Part shown: positions 44,990 through 52,752 of the stretch, one piece after another
How positions within the stretch are numbered: the first letter of the stretch is position 1
How the letters are laid out: every line of letters begins with the position of its first letter
Assembly (NCBI RefSeq): GCF_018860385.1
Contig: NZ_JAHKPH010000008.1
Coordinates: forward strand, 386,080-450,079
Direction: 5' to 3'
DNA length: 64,000 bases
From: Reinekea forsetii
GTDB taxonomy: Bacteria; Pseudomonadota; Gammaproteobacteria; Pseudomonadales; Natronospirillaceae
The notes under the pieces: generated by a model
Told to the model about the DNA's origin: nothing
Database searches by the model: none
The model's input: the letters and a program-made list of their open reading frames with translations, nothing else
Made by a program: the position numbers and the translations under genes

Positions 44990-47455
44990 ATGCCTCAAAT
45001 TATTAATAGTAACATCGCTTCGTTAACGGCTCAGCGTAACCTAAACAGTTCGCAGAGCGCTAACTCTACTGCCTTAGAGCGTTTGTCATCTGGTCTTCGT
45101 ATTAACAGTGCGAAAGACGATGCGGCGGGCTTGGCAATTTCTACTAAATTCGAATCTCAGGTTAAAGGCTTGAACGTCGCCATCCGTAACGCGGGTGATG
45201 GTATCTCTCTAGCGCAAACCGCTGAAGGTGCCCTAGGCGCAATGACTGAAAACCTACAACGTATTCGTGAGCTTGCGGTTCAGTCTTCTAACGCAACTAA
45301 CTCAGACGATGACCGAGTTGCACTTCAGCAAGAAGTTCAGCAGTTAATGGCTGAAGTGACGCGTACAGCTGAAGAGACTAACTTCAACGGCCGTAACCTG
45401 TTAGATGGTTCTTTTGAAGGAACATTCCAGATTGGTTCTAACGCCGGTAACACTGTTGAAGTGAAAATCAGTGAGTTAACTGCAGACAAATTAGGCTCAA
45501 GTGCTCAAGCTGGTGTTAGTGCTTCTGGCAACTCTTCGCAGTTAGGAAATGGTGATTTAGTCATAAATGGAGAGTCAATTAGGGCCTCTGTTTCTGGTGA
45601 TGATACGCTTTCCTTTGAAGGTAAAGAGTATTCAGGTATATCAAAAGCCGCAGCGATCAATTCTGTCTCTGATCAAACTGGTGTTGTTGCCACGGTAGAT
45701 GAGAACATTGTTCTTGGTTCAGATATGGCAACTTCAACCGCAACAGGTTCAGCGGCTGCTGCTGCAACTATATCGTTGAACGGAGTCTCAATTGATATCG
45801 AAGGTACTGATAATGCTGATGATTCGGCAAAGGCAGCAACTCGAGGATCTGTAATTGAATCAATAAACGCTAAATCCGAGCAAACAGGTGTTGTTGCTAG
45901 CGATGGCGGTAATGACGGCGGCGTAATCTTAACTGCTTCAGATGGCCGAAATATTACTGTGACTAGTGCAGCAACGAATAACCTGAGTGTTTATGGTTTG
46001 GCAGATTCAGATACGGCTGGTACAGCTGCAGTTCAATCTCAAGCAGGCTTTACGTTGACGTCTAAAAACTCAAGTATTGATATCGAGATTTCAGGCGGTA
46101 ACGGAACTGGTAATGGTGATATTACTAACTCTGGTTTAACTGCAGGTACTTATACCGCGCAAACTGCCGCTACTTCGAGCACCAAGCAAGAAGTAAATGG
46201 TGTAGATGGTGCTTGGGTAACGGTTAATACAACTAATGGTACAGCCGCATTATTGACTGCTGCTGCTACCGCGGGTAGTTTAACAATTGGTACAGCAGCA
46301 GGAGATACGTTAGCTGATCTTCAAGCTGCATTCGATGACGCTGGGTTTGACGTAACGGTTGCTGCAGATACACAGGAAGGTATAGCCGTTGCCGTGAACG
46401 AAGCAAAAGCTTCAGAAAAAAGAATTGGTGATGGTGATTTAGTTATCAATGGTGTAGCGATCAAGGCATCTTCAAGTTTAGACGATACGGCCTCTGATAC
46501 TACTGCAGGCTCTTCAGATGGTGCTGCCTCTGCTATCGCAATTGCAGCAACAATTAATAAGGCTTCAGGTGATACAGGTGTTACTGCAGAGGTAAACGCT
46601 ACTGAAGTGGTTGGTGGCGCTAAAAATGCATTAGGTCTTGTTGAATCAGACGGCACCGCAGGTGTTCTTGGGACTGATGTTGTTGCCGGAGCTAGTATTC
46701 AGTTGACAGTTAACGGGGTGAATGTCTCGTTAGTGGAAACAGAAGACTATGAAAAAAATAAAGCGGGAGCTATTACAGCTATTAACGAAGTATCAGGCCA
46801 AACTGGCGTGATAGCCACTGACAATGGTGAAACATTGACATTAACTGCAGCGGATGGTCGAAATATATCGTTGTTTGCTGATTCGGCCGATGCAGGTGAG
46901 TCGTTGATAGATCTAAATACTCATATCAACAACTTTGGTTTAAGCGCAGATAATGTTGGCCAAAATACAGGTACTACAGGCGTTAAAGCATTTACATATG
47001 CAAGTGGTGCGGAAACAACATATGGTACAGTGACCCTTTCATCTGCTAAGTCTTTTGATGTGAGTTTCGGTACTGCTGGTGCTCAAGCTCTAGAAGACTC
47101 TGGTTTAACAGCTGGCACTTTTGGTGGTGGTCAAGATGGAACATTCTTAAAAGATGTTGATATCTCTACTTTCCAGGGCGCTCAGGATGCTATTACAGCA
47201 ATTGATAATGCGCTAAGCACAGTAACTAGCCAGCGTGCAGAGCTCGGTGCATTGCAAAACCGTTTCGAGTCTACCAGCTCAAACCTTCAGATTACTTCTG
47301 AAAACTTGTCCGCTGCAAACTCTCGAATCCGTGATGCGGACTTCGCAGCCGAAACGGCCGAACTGTCTCGTACCCAGGTACTACAGCAGGCCGGTATTTC
47401 GATCTTGGCTCAGGCTAACCAGCGTCCACAGCAGGTATTATCACTACTCGGTTAA
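44990..47455 (+). CDS. fliC: Flagellin FliC, enlarged with internal duplication
   Basis: This 821-aa filament subunit compares with about 280-500 aa usually. N-terminal D0/D1 is canonical (IINSNIASLTAQRNLNSSQSANSTALERLSSGLRINSAKDDAAGLAIS). So is C-terminal D1/D0 (LQITSENLSAANSRIRDADFAAETAELSRTQVLQQAGISILAQANQRPQQVLSLLG). Residues about 186-730 form a large variable D2/D3 region. It contains two related blocks starting GDLVINGESIRAS (near 187) and GDLVINGVAIKAS (near 481). Each block has an INSVSDQTGVVA/INEVSGQTGVIA-type Flagellin_IN motif and a (S/A)DGRNI(T/S) turn. A sigma-28-type promoter precedes it. Confidence 0.96.
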   Translation: MPQIINSNIASLTAQRNLNSSQSANSTALERLSSGLRINSAKDDAAGLAISTKFESQVKGLNVAIRNAGDGISLAQTAEGALGAMTENLQRIRELAVQSSNATNSDDDRVALQQEVQQLMAEVTRTAEETNFNGRNLLDGSFEGTFQIGSNAGNTVEVKISELTADKLGSSAQAGVSASGNSSQLGNGDLVINGESIRASVSGDDTLSFEGKEYSGISKAAAINSVSDQTGVVATVDENIVLGSDMATSTATGSAAAAATISLNGVSIDIEGTDNADDSAKAATRGSVIESINAKSEQTGVVASDGGNDGGVILTASDGRNITVTSAATNNLSVYGLADSDTAGTAAVQSQAGFTLTSKNSSIDIEISGGNGTGNGDITNSGLTAGTYTAQTAATSSTKQEVNGVDGAWVTVNTTNGTAALLTAAATAGSLTIGTAAGDTLADLQAAFDDAGFDVTVAADTQEGIAVAVNEAKASEKRIGDGDLVINGVAIKASSSLDDTASDTTAGSSDGAASAIAIAATINKASGDTGVTAEVNATEVVGGAKNALGLVESDGTAGVLGTDVVAGASIQLTVNGVNVSLVETEDYEKNKAGAITAINEVSGQTGVIATDNGETLTLTAADGRNISLFADSADAGESLIDLNTHINNFGLSADNVGQNTGTTGVKAFTYASGAETTYGTVTLSSAKSFDVSFGTAGAQALEDSGLTAGTFGGGQDGTFLKDVDISTFQGAQDAITAIDNALSTVTSQRAELGALQNRFESTSSNLQITSENLSAANSRIRDADFAAETAELSRTQVLQQAGISILAQANQRPQQVLSLLG

Positions 47456-47473
47456 TAGCGTAAAAACGGGAAG

Positions 47474-47488
47474 GGCCGCTTAGCGGCC
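47474..47488 (+). terminator. GC-rich hairpin after fliC
   Basis: The hairpin GGCCGC-TTA-GCGGCC lies 18 bp after the fliC stop. No T tract follows, so it is more likely a partial terminator or an mRNA-stabilising 3' structure that limits read-through to flaG. Confidence 0.55.
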
Positions 47489-47558
47489 TAACCCAACGCT
47501 AACGCTTTTAAGTTTTAATGTTTAAAAGCAATCGAAAGGTGAACGGAGGTGTTAAAGT

Positions 47559-47969
47559 ATGAATGAAATTAGTATGCAGCCAACGCTAAATGCTAAGCCT
47601 TCCGCACCAACGCGCGACACTGGAAAGTCGGGGTTTAATGGAATAGAGCCCACGGTAGAGCAAGCGGAAGCACGCCAGGCCGAGAAAAGTGACTCAGTAA
47701 CTTCATATGCATCACAGCAAAAAGAAGCCACCGAGAAACCTAAAGAAGAAAACGTTGAGCAAGCTGTAGCGAAACTTAACGATTATGTTCAAAACACAGA
47801 GCGCAAGCTTGAGTTTCAGCTAGATGAAGATTCTGGCAAAACGGTGATAAGAGTTTACGATAAAGTATCAGATGAGTTGATTCGTCAGATGCCGAATGAA
47901 GAAGCCTTAGAACTGGCTCAACGCTTAAGTCAAGAAGAGCCGCTGATGTTGTTTAGTGCGCAGGTCTGA
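47559..47969 (+). CDS. flaG: FlaG family flagellar protein
   Basis: This 136-aa protein has a disordered, charged N-terminal half (about residues 1-68). The FlaG domain follows: VAKLNDYVQNTERKLEFQLDEDSGKTVIRVYDKVSDELIRQMPNEEALELAQRL. FlaG proteins affect filament length in polar flagellates such as Pseudomonas and Vibrio. The ribosome-binding site is GGAGG about 10 bp upstream. It sits between fliC and fliD, the usual place. A strong terminator follows. Confidence 0.92.
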   Translation: MNEISMQPTLNAKPSAPTRDTGKSGFNGIEPTVEQAEARQAEKSDSVTSYASQQKEATEKPKEENVEQAVAKLNDYVQNTERKLEFQLDEDSGKTVIRVYDKVSDELIRQMPNEEALELAQRLSQEEPLMLFSAQV

Positions 47970-47971
47970 TA

Positions 47972-47999
47972 AAAAAACCGCCTTTGGCGGTTTTTTTTG
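47972..47999 (+). terminator. Rho-independent terminator after flaG
   Basis: The stem ACCGCC/GGCGGT with a 3-nt TTT loop is flanked by A7 and T8 runs, giving extended pairing and a bidirectional shape. It begins 3 bp after the flaG stop. Confidence 0.95.
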
Positions 48000-48059
48000 T
48001 TTTGGGCTTCGGGCTTCGAGCTTCGGGTTTGAACCTAAAACTTAAAACCTACAAGCTAA

Positions 48060-48407
48060 TTATGTGCTCTCGGTGAGCGATCTTGAAAGGCCTGTTAACA
48101 TTCTTGATATAATATCTAATTGATTGATCCATTTCGTACCTAATTCTTTGTCTAAATAATTTACCTTCTGACCAATCCATATTTGTGTTTTAAGTTCAGC
48201 TGCTGAACTATAGGCAATGTTTAAAAATCGTTTCTTTTCTGAAGAACTCGTTCGGGACATGCCTTCGGCGATATTCGAAGGGATAGACAGGCCGGATCGG
48301 GTTGCTTGGTCTTTAAAGCCCCAGTCCCTTAAATCCTTTAATTCTATGTATAATTCGGCACTCAATTGAGCAGAAGCTTTCCAAACGTCTAGCTTTTCAA
48401 AATTCAT
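48060..48407 (-). CDS. Four-helix-bundle protein (23S rRNA intervening-sequence protein family)
   Basis: This 115-aa protein is of the S23/IVP family, with the signature NFEKLDVWKASAQLSAELY, the RDWGFKDQATRSGLSIPSNIAEGMSR turn, SSSEKKRFLNIAYSSAAELKTQIWIG and a final long helix. Members were first found inside 23S rRNA intervening sequences but many are free-standing, including next to retron- or DGR-like elements. Here it lies alone on the minus strand between flaG and fliD, bounded by repeat-rich spacers. The function is unknown; it is presumably a recent insertion. Confidence 0.9.
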   Translation of the reverse strand: MNFEKLDVWKASAQLSAELYIELKDLRDWGFKDQATRSGLSIPSNIAEGMSRTSSSEKKRFLNIAYSSAAELKTQIWIGQKVNYLDKELGTKWINQLDIISRMLTGLSRSLTEST

Positions 48408-48500
48408 ATAATCATCCTTGATTAGTTTTTCAGAATCTAAACGTTACAGGAGTTTTGAAACCTTGAACGTAAACTGAGTCACAGGGTGGGGATAGTTTTG

Positions 48501-48560
48501 AGCGGCGGGCTATGGGCTGCGGGTATCAATCTTTAAACCAGAAGCTCGCAGCCCGCAGCC
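48501..48560. repeat. GCTGCGGGC inverted-repeat hairpin before the fliD promoter
   Basis: AGCGGCGGGCTATGGGCTGC followed by GGGT (48501-48524) faces GCTCGCAGCCCGCAGCC (48544-48560), pairing over GGGCTGCGGG/CCCGCAGCC-type arms. It is the same arm family as in the flgE-flgF and flgK-flgL spacers. It ends 32 bp before the sigma-28 -35 element. Confidence 0.75.
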
Positions 48561-48592
48561 AAAAACTGCTCTCCAAAACCCCTAAAGTTTTA

Positions 48593-48609
48593 ACCAAATC
48601 GGCCGATAC
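48593..48609 (+). promoter_or_regulatory. Sigma-28 (FliA) promoter of fliD
   Basis: TAAAGTTT begins at 48593 and GCCGATAC spans 48602-48609 on the next line of sequence; the TAAA-to-GCCGATA spacing is about 15 bp as in the enterobacterial FliA consensus (TAAAGTTT-N11-GCCGATAA). It is the best sigma-28 match in the window, about 80 bp before the fliD start. The exact -10 coordinate may be off by a few bases. Confidence 0.8.
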
Positions 48610-48691
48610 AATAATCAACCCATGGTCTATCCTAAAATCATGGTTTGGTTTTTGCATTAAGACACTGTTCAACGTTTAAAGGTTATCGGTT

Positions 48692-51600
48692 ATGGCGGGC
48701 ATACAATCACTGGGTATCGGTTCTGGGTTGCTAACTTCAGACTTAGTCGATCAATTAGTGGCTGCGGAAAGGGCGGCAAGTGATCTCCGTTTGGATTCAA
48801 AAACGGCCCGTGTTGAGGCGAAAATTTCCGCTTATGCTGAAGTTCGAACAGTGATGGATGGCTTGCAATCTAGTATTGGAAGCCTTGCCCAAGCCAGTAC
48901 TATTCAGAGTAGTTCAGCCAGTTCTTCCGATGAATCTGTGCTTACTGCAACCACCTCTAGCCTTGCCGAACCAGGTTCTTACCGTATCGAGGTAGATGAA
49001 ATCGCTAAAGCGCACTCATTGGCGAGTATGCAATTCAGTTCCGTGGATGACACGGTGGGTACGGGCACGTTAACCTTTAAGTTTGGTACCACCACCTATG
49101 ACGGTTCTGATGAATATTTAGCGTTTGAGCAAGATGCCGACAGTGCAGTAACCTCTATTGATATTACATCTGAAAATAACACCTTAGGCGGCATACGTGA
49201 TGCCATCAATAATGAAGACTTTGGTGTGTCGGCTTCAGTGGTGTACGACGGTACGGGTTACCGGTTGTTGTTAACCAGTGAAGAGACGGGTGAAGAAACC
49301 AGTATGGAAATTCAAGTCTCGGGTGATGCTGGCTTGCAATCTTTAGCGTATAACAGTGCTCAGCATGATCCTGCCAGTAACATGACCGAAACACAATCGG
49401 GTTCGGATGCACTGATACGAATCAACGGGCTAACCGTTACAAGTGCAACGAATAAATTGGATCAGGTTGTGCGCGGCGTGACCATTAACCTCAATGAAAG
49501 CAGTTTAACGGGTGTCATGCTAAACGTAACCCGTGATACCGATGAAATTGCCGATAAGCTTGAAGGGTTCGTCGAAAAGTATAATGAGTACAAAACCATT
49601 TACGATGAACTAACCAAATACAATCCAGATGATGAAATTGGCGGTATTTTGTTAGGTGATAACGTATTGCGTACCGTGCAATCACAATTGCGTGCGGGTA
49701 TCACTGAAATTATTTCTGGTGTTACAGGCTCTACCTATAAATCACTTATTGAAATTGGCATCAGTACCGACCAAAACGATAATTTTAATTTAAAATTTGA
49801 TCGAGCTGAATTCAAAAAAGCGATGGAAACCGACGCTCAAAGTTTGGTTGGGTTACTCGCTACCGATAACCAAACATCGGATGCTCAAGTTAAAGTAGTC
49901 AACGTGGGTCCAAATACCAAGCCTGGCACCTATGATGTTAATGTTACTCAAGTTGCCACACAGGGCACTTTTAAAGGTCTAACAACACCGGCGTTAAGTT
50001 TTGCAAGCGATGTTGTGGTATCGGATGTAAACGATGAGTTCTCTATGACGGTAGACGGAAAAACGCAATCCGTAACGTTAGAGCAGGGAACTTACAGCAC
50101 CGGTGAAGATTTAGCCTTGATGCTGCAAAACAGTATTAACAGTGCATTTAGTGGTCAAAGCGTGACGGTTACTTTTGATGATGCTAACGATCGCTTTGAT
50201 ATAACTTCAAGCAAGTTTGGCAGCAGTTCAGAAGTTACCATTGGCTCGGGTGATGCGCTTGTAGCAAATACTTTTGGCTTTGCCAGTTCCGGCACCGGCC
50301 AATTTGCAGGTAGCTTTTTTAATACCTTAAATGATGCGGCTTTTGCAGCGTCTACCAACCCAGGTACGCAAGCCTTTACCGGTGAATCGGGAGCCGATTT
50401 TTCGGCTAGTCCTGTAACGTTTGATTTAACACTGGCGGGTACAACGGCTGATGGAACCTATGCAATATCATTGGATGAGAACTGGGCCGACGTAGTCGAT
50501 ACCGATGGAAACATTACTACCGATAGAGATCGTTCTGATGTGTTAACTTACATTCAAAGCGAACTTAACAATGCTGGTTTAGCGGGAGTCGTGACGGCTG
50601 AATTTAATAGCAGTGATCGGCTGGTCATGCGTACGGAGCCAACCGCTGGTACTAGCCAAACCATCACCGTAGCGAATACCAATGTGACCGGTTTTGATTA
50701 TTTAGGCATCACCGATGGTGCAAACAGCTCAGGGTTTGCCATGTCTGGCGCCGACTTTGAATTGGCTTATTCCAATCGTCAGGGCAGTGTCAGTGGCGCA
50801 GCGCCGATTAGTGTACCTGCAGGTACCTATGAAACCGCAGAAGAATTAGCTACGGCAATAGAAACCGCTATTAATGCCGATGCAAACATTAGCGCTGGAG
50901 CAAAAGGTGCGGCTACAGAAGCAGGGTCTAGAAGCTTAGCCAGCGCTGTAGATTTTACCAGCGATCCTGCCCAGTTTGAATTTGATCTAAACGGGACTAA
51001 CTTCGTTGTAGATGTTAACGCAAACGGCGCCAATAACCTTGCCAGCATTCAAAGTGCACTGGATACCGCATTGGCCGCCGGTGGAGCGAGTGCAGGTGAT
51101 GTTGTTGCGAGTTTAGACAGCAATGGGCTGGTACTCACAACCAATGCAACTGGATCTGCACAAACGCTCGAAATTAAACGAGATGGCATTGGAGCAACCA
51201 CCAATGCGGGTACGGCCGATTTATCTACAGGTGTCGATTTTTCATTGACACCTGCGGCCTTTACCTTGGCTGTTGATGGCATCGATATAGAAGTAACCGT
51301 TGATGGTGATGGTACCGCTAACAGCAACGATGGTGAATCTAACCTTGCGGTGATACAAAGTGCCTTAGATACCGCCTTAACAGCGGCTGGCGGAGGCGGT
51401 GAATTCCAAGCTGGCGATGTAGTGGCTAAGCTCAATGCCAGTAATCAAGTGTACTTCGAAACCGTGTCAAAAAACGGTGTGCAAACTGAAGCGACATTTG
51501 GCGCGGATGCGACTATCCAAATCACGGCGGCAGATGCCAACGCTAACTCAACATTGGGTATTACTAACGGCGCACTCAATATTAATGGCTTAGACGGCTT

Positions 51601-52597
51601 TGGTTTAGATAAAGGTGTGTATAACGGTTTTGATTCGCAAAGTACCGTCAGCTACGAAAAAGATGAAGACGGCAAAGGCCGTTTTGTTATTGCATTCGAT
51701 AACAGCACTAATATCACTATCAGCAACCCATCGGTTTCTGCTATTGCTCAATTAGGCCTTTCTGCTACCAACCAAAGCACGGCCGACACAGCAACCGGAG
51801 TTGATGTTGAAGGTACAATTAACGGCGTAGCAGCCACTGGTCGCGGCCAATACTTAACCGCCTCTGAAGGCAACTCGGCTGCAACAAACGGCTATTTGCT
51901 GGGTGGAACAGGTTCCGATTTTTCAAGCGCTGAAATTATAGACGGTACTAATAACACCTTAAAGGTTGTGATTGATGGAACAGAATCGGGCACTATTACA
52001 TTGGCCTCAGGTGCTTATGCCTCAGGTAATGAATTAGCCGCTGAGCTTAAAGCACAAATTAACGCCGATGCAACGCTTAAAGGCGCAAATAAAGCTGTAG
52101 ATGTGCAATACGATGCTGACACCAATACCTTTGGTATTTTTTCAGTATCTAAGGGTTCCGAGTCGACCGTAAAAGTAAGTGAAATCGCTTCGGGTGCAAT
52201 TGATATTTTTGGTTTCACAACAACGACACAAGGTGTCAAAGGTAAAGACACCCAAGGCTCAGTAGATGAGGCCGCGGGACTCATGCTTAAAATCGGCGGC
52301 ACACGAACAGGCGACAGAGGCACCGTAACCTATGTGCAAGGGGTCATGTCAAAGTTAGATGAATTGTTTGACAGCATGTTGTCATCAAAAGGATTATTAA
52401 CTGAAAAAGAAAGTAACCTAGTCGATGACCAAGAAGCAATAGAAGCCGAACGCAAAGAGATTGATGAAAAAACATCAGTGTTTGAAGCCAGGTTAAGAGC
52501 AAAGTTTTTATTTAACGATAAATTAATCAGCTCACTTAAAGTGACAGAAGATTTCTTGAAGAGCCAATTTGAAGCGATGAATGCTTCGAAAGAATAA
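48692..52597 (+). CDS. fliD: Flagellar filament capping protein FliD, giant variant
   Basis: This 1301-aa cap protein compares with about 450-700 aa usually. The N-terminal FliD_N is GIQSLGIGSGLLTSDLVDQLVAAERAASDLRLDSKTARVEAKISAYAEVRTVMDGLQ. The classic FliD core follows (KLDQVVRGVTINLNESS, then DEIADKLEGFVEKYNEY). The C-terminal coiled coil is LLTEKESNLVDDQEAIEAERKEIDEKTSVFEARLRAKFLFNDKLISSLKVTEDFLKSQF. In between, residues about 400-1180 hold at least four Flagellin_IN-like modules (starts near 447, 758, 853 and 1087). It is normally followed by fliS; here a convergent nuclease gene follows instead. Confidence 0.95.
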   Translation: MAGIQSLGIGSGLLTSDLVDQLVAAERAASDLRLDSKTARVEAKISAYAEVRTVMDGLQSSIGSLAQASTIQSSSASSSDESVLTATTSSLAEPGSYRIEVDEIAKAHSLASMQFSSVDDTVGTGTLTFKFGTTTYDGSDEYLAFEQDADSAVTSIDITSENNTLGGIRDAINNEDFGVSASVVYDGTGYRLLLTSEETGEETSMEIQVSGDAGLQSLAYNSAQHDPASNMTETQSGSDALIRINGLTVTSATNKLDQVVRGVTINLNESSLTGVMLNVTRDTDEIADKLEGFVEKYNEYKTIYDELTKYNPDDEIGGILLGDNVLRTVQSQLRAGITEIISGVTGSTYKSLIEIGISTDQNDNFNLKFDRAEFKKAMETDAQSLVGLLATDNQTSDAQVKVVNVGPNTKPGTYDVNVTQVATQGTFKGLTTPALSFASDVVVSDVNDEFSMTVDGKTQSVTLEQGTYSTGEDLALMLQNSINSAFSGQSVTVTFDDANDRFDITSSKFGSSSEVTIGSGDALVANTFGFASSGTGQFAGSFFNTLNDAAFAASTNPGTQAFTGESGADFSASPVTFDLTLAGTTADGTYAISLDENWADVVDTDGNITTDRDRSDVLTYIQSELNNAGLAGVVTAEFNSSDRLVMRTEPTAGTSQTITVANTNVTGFDYLGITDGANSSGFAMSGADFELAYSNRQGSVSGAAPISVPAGTYETAEELATAIETAINADANISAGAKGAATEAGSRSLASAVDFTSDPAQFEFDLNGTNFVVDVNANGANNLASIQSALDTALAAGGASAGDVVASLDSNGLVLTTNATGSAQTLEIKRDGIGATTNAGTADLSTGVDFSLTPAAFTLAVDGIDIEVTVDGDGTANSNDGESNLAVIQSALDTALTAAGGGGEFQAGDVVAKLNASNQVYFETVSKNGVQTEATFGADATIQITAADANANSTLGITNGALNINGLDGFGLDKGVYNGFDSQSTVSYEKDEDGKGRFVIAFDNSTNITISNPSVSAIAQLGLSATNQSTADTATGVDVEGTINGVAATGRGQYLTASEGNSAATNGYLLGGTGSDFSSAEIIDGTNNTLKVVIDGTESGTITLASGAYASGNELAAELKAQINADATLKGANKAVDVQYDADTNTFGIFSVSKGSESTVKVSEIASGAIDIFGFTTTTQGVKGKDTQGSVDEAAGLMLKIGGTRTGDRGTVTYVQGVMSKLDELFDSMLSSKGLLTEKESNLVDDQEAIEAERKEIDEKTSVFEARLRAKFLFNDKLISSLKVTEDFLKSQFEAMNASKE

Positions 52598-52599
52598 AA

Positions 52600-52742
52600 G
52601 AAGCTGCAAGTATTTAGCTGCAAGCTGCTAGTAAAAACCGAAGAAAACCCAAGTACTTTAAGTATAAGGTTGCTTCGGTTTTTTTATTGGAACTTACTTG
52701 CAGCTATTAACTTGCAGCCCGCGGTTGCCCAACGGGCAACCG
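52600..52742. repeat. fliD 3' region: repeat arms, terminator and GTTGCCC hairpin
   Basis: AAGCTGCAAG (52601) and AGCTGCAAGCTGCTAGT (52616-52632) face ACTTACTTGCAGC and ACTTGCAGC (52691-52717). The terminator at 52633-52685 lies in the loop between the arms. The hairpin CGGTTGCCC-AAC-GGGCAACCG (52722-52742) follows, 10 bp before the end of the convergent nuclease gene. Confidence 0.8.
52633..52685. terminator. Bidirectional terminator between fliD and the nuclease gene
   Basis: AAAAACCGAAG (52633-52643) pairs with CTTCGG followed by seven T (52673-52685). An inner AACC/GGTT pairing strengthens the stem. The A run and T run make it usable for both convergent genes. Confidence 0.85.
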
Positions 52743-52752
52743 TTCAGTTTCG

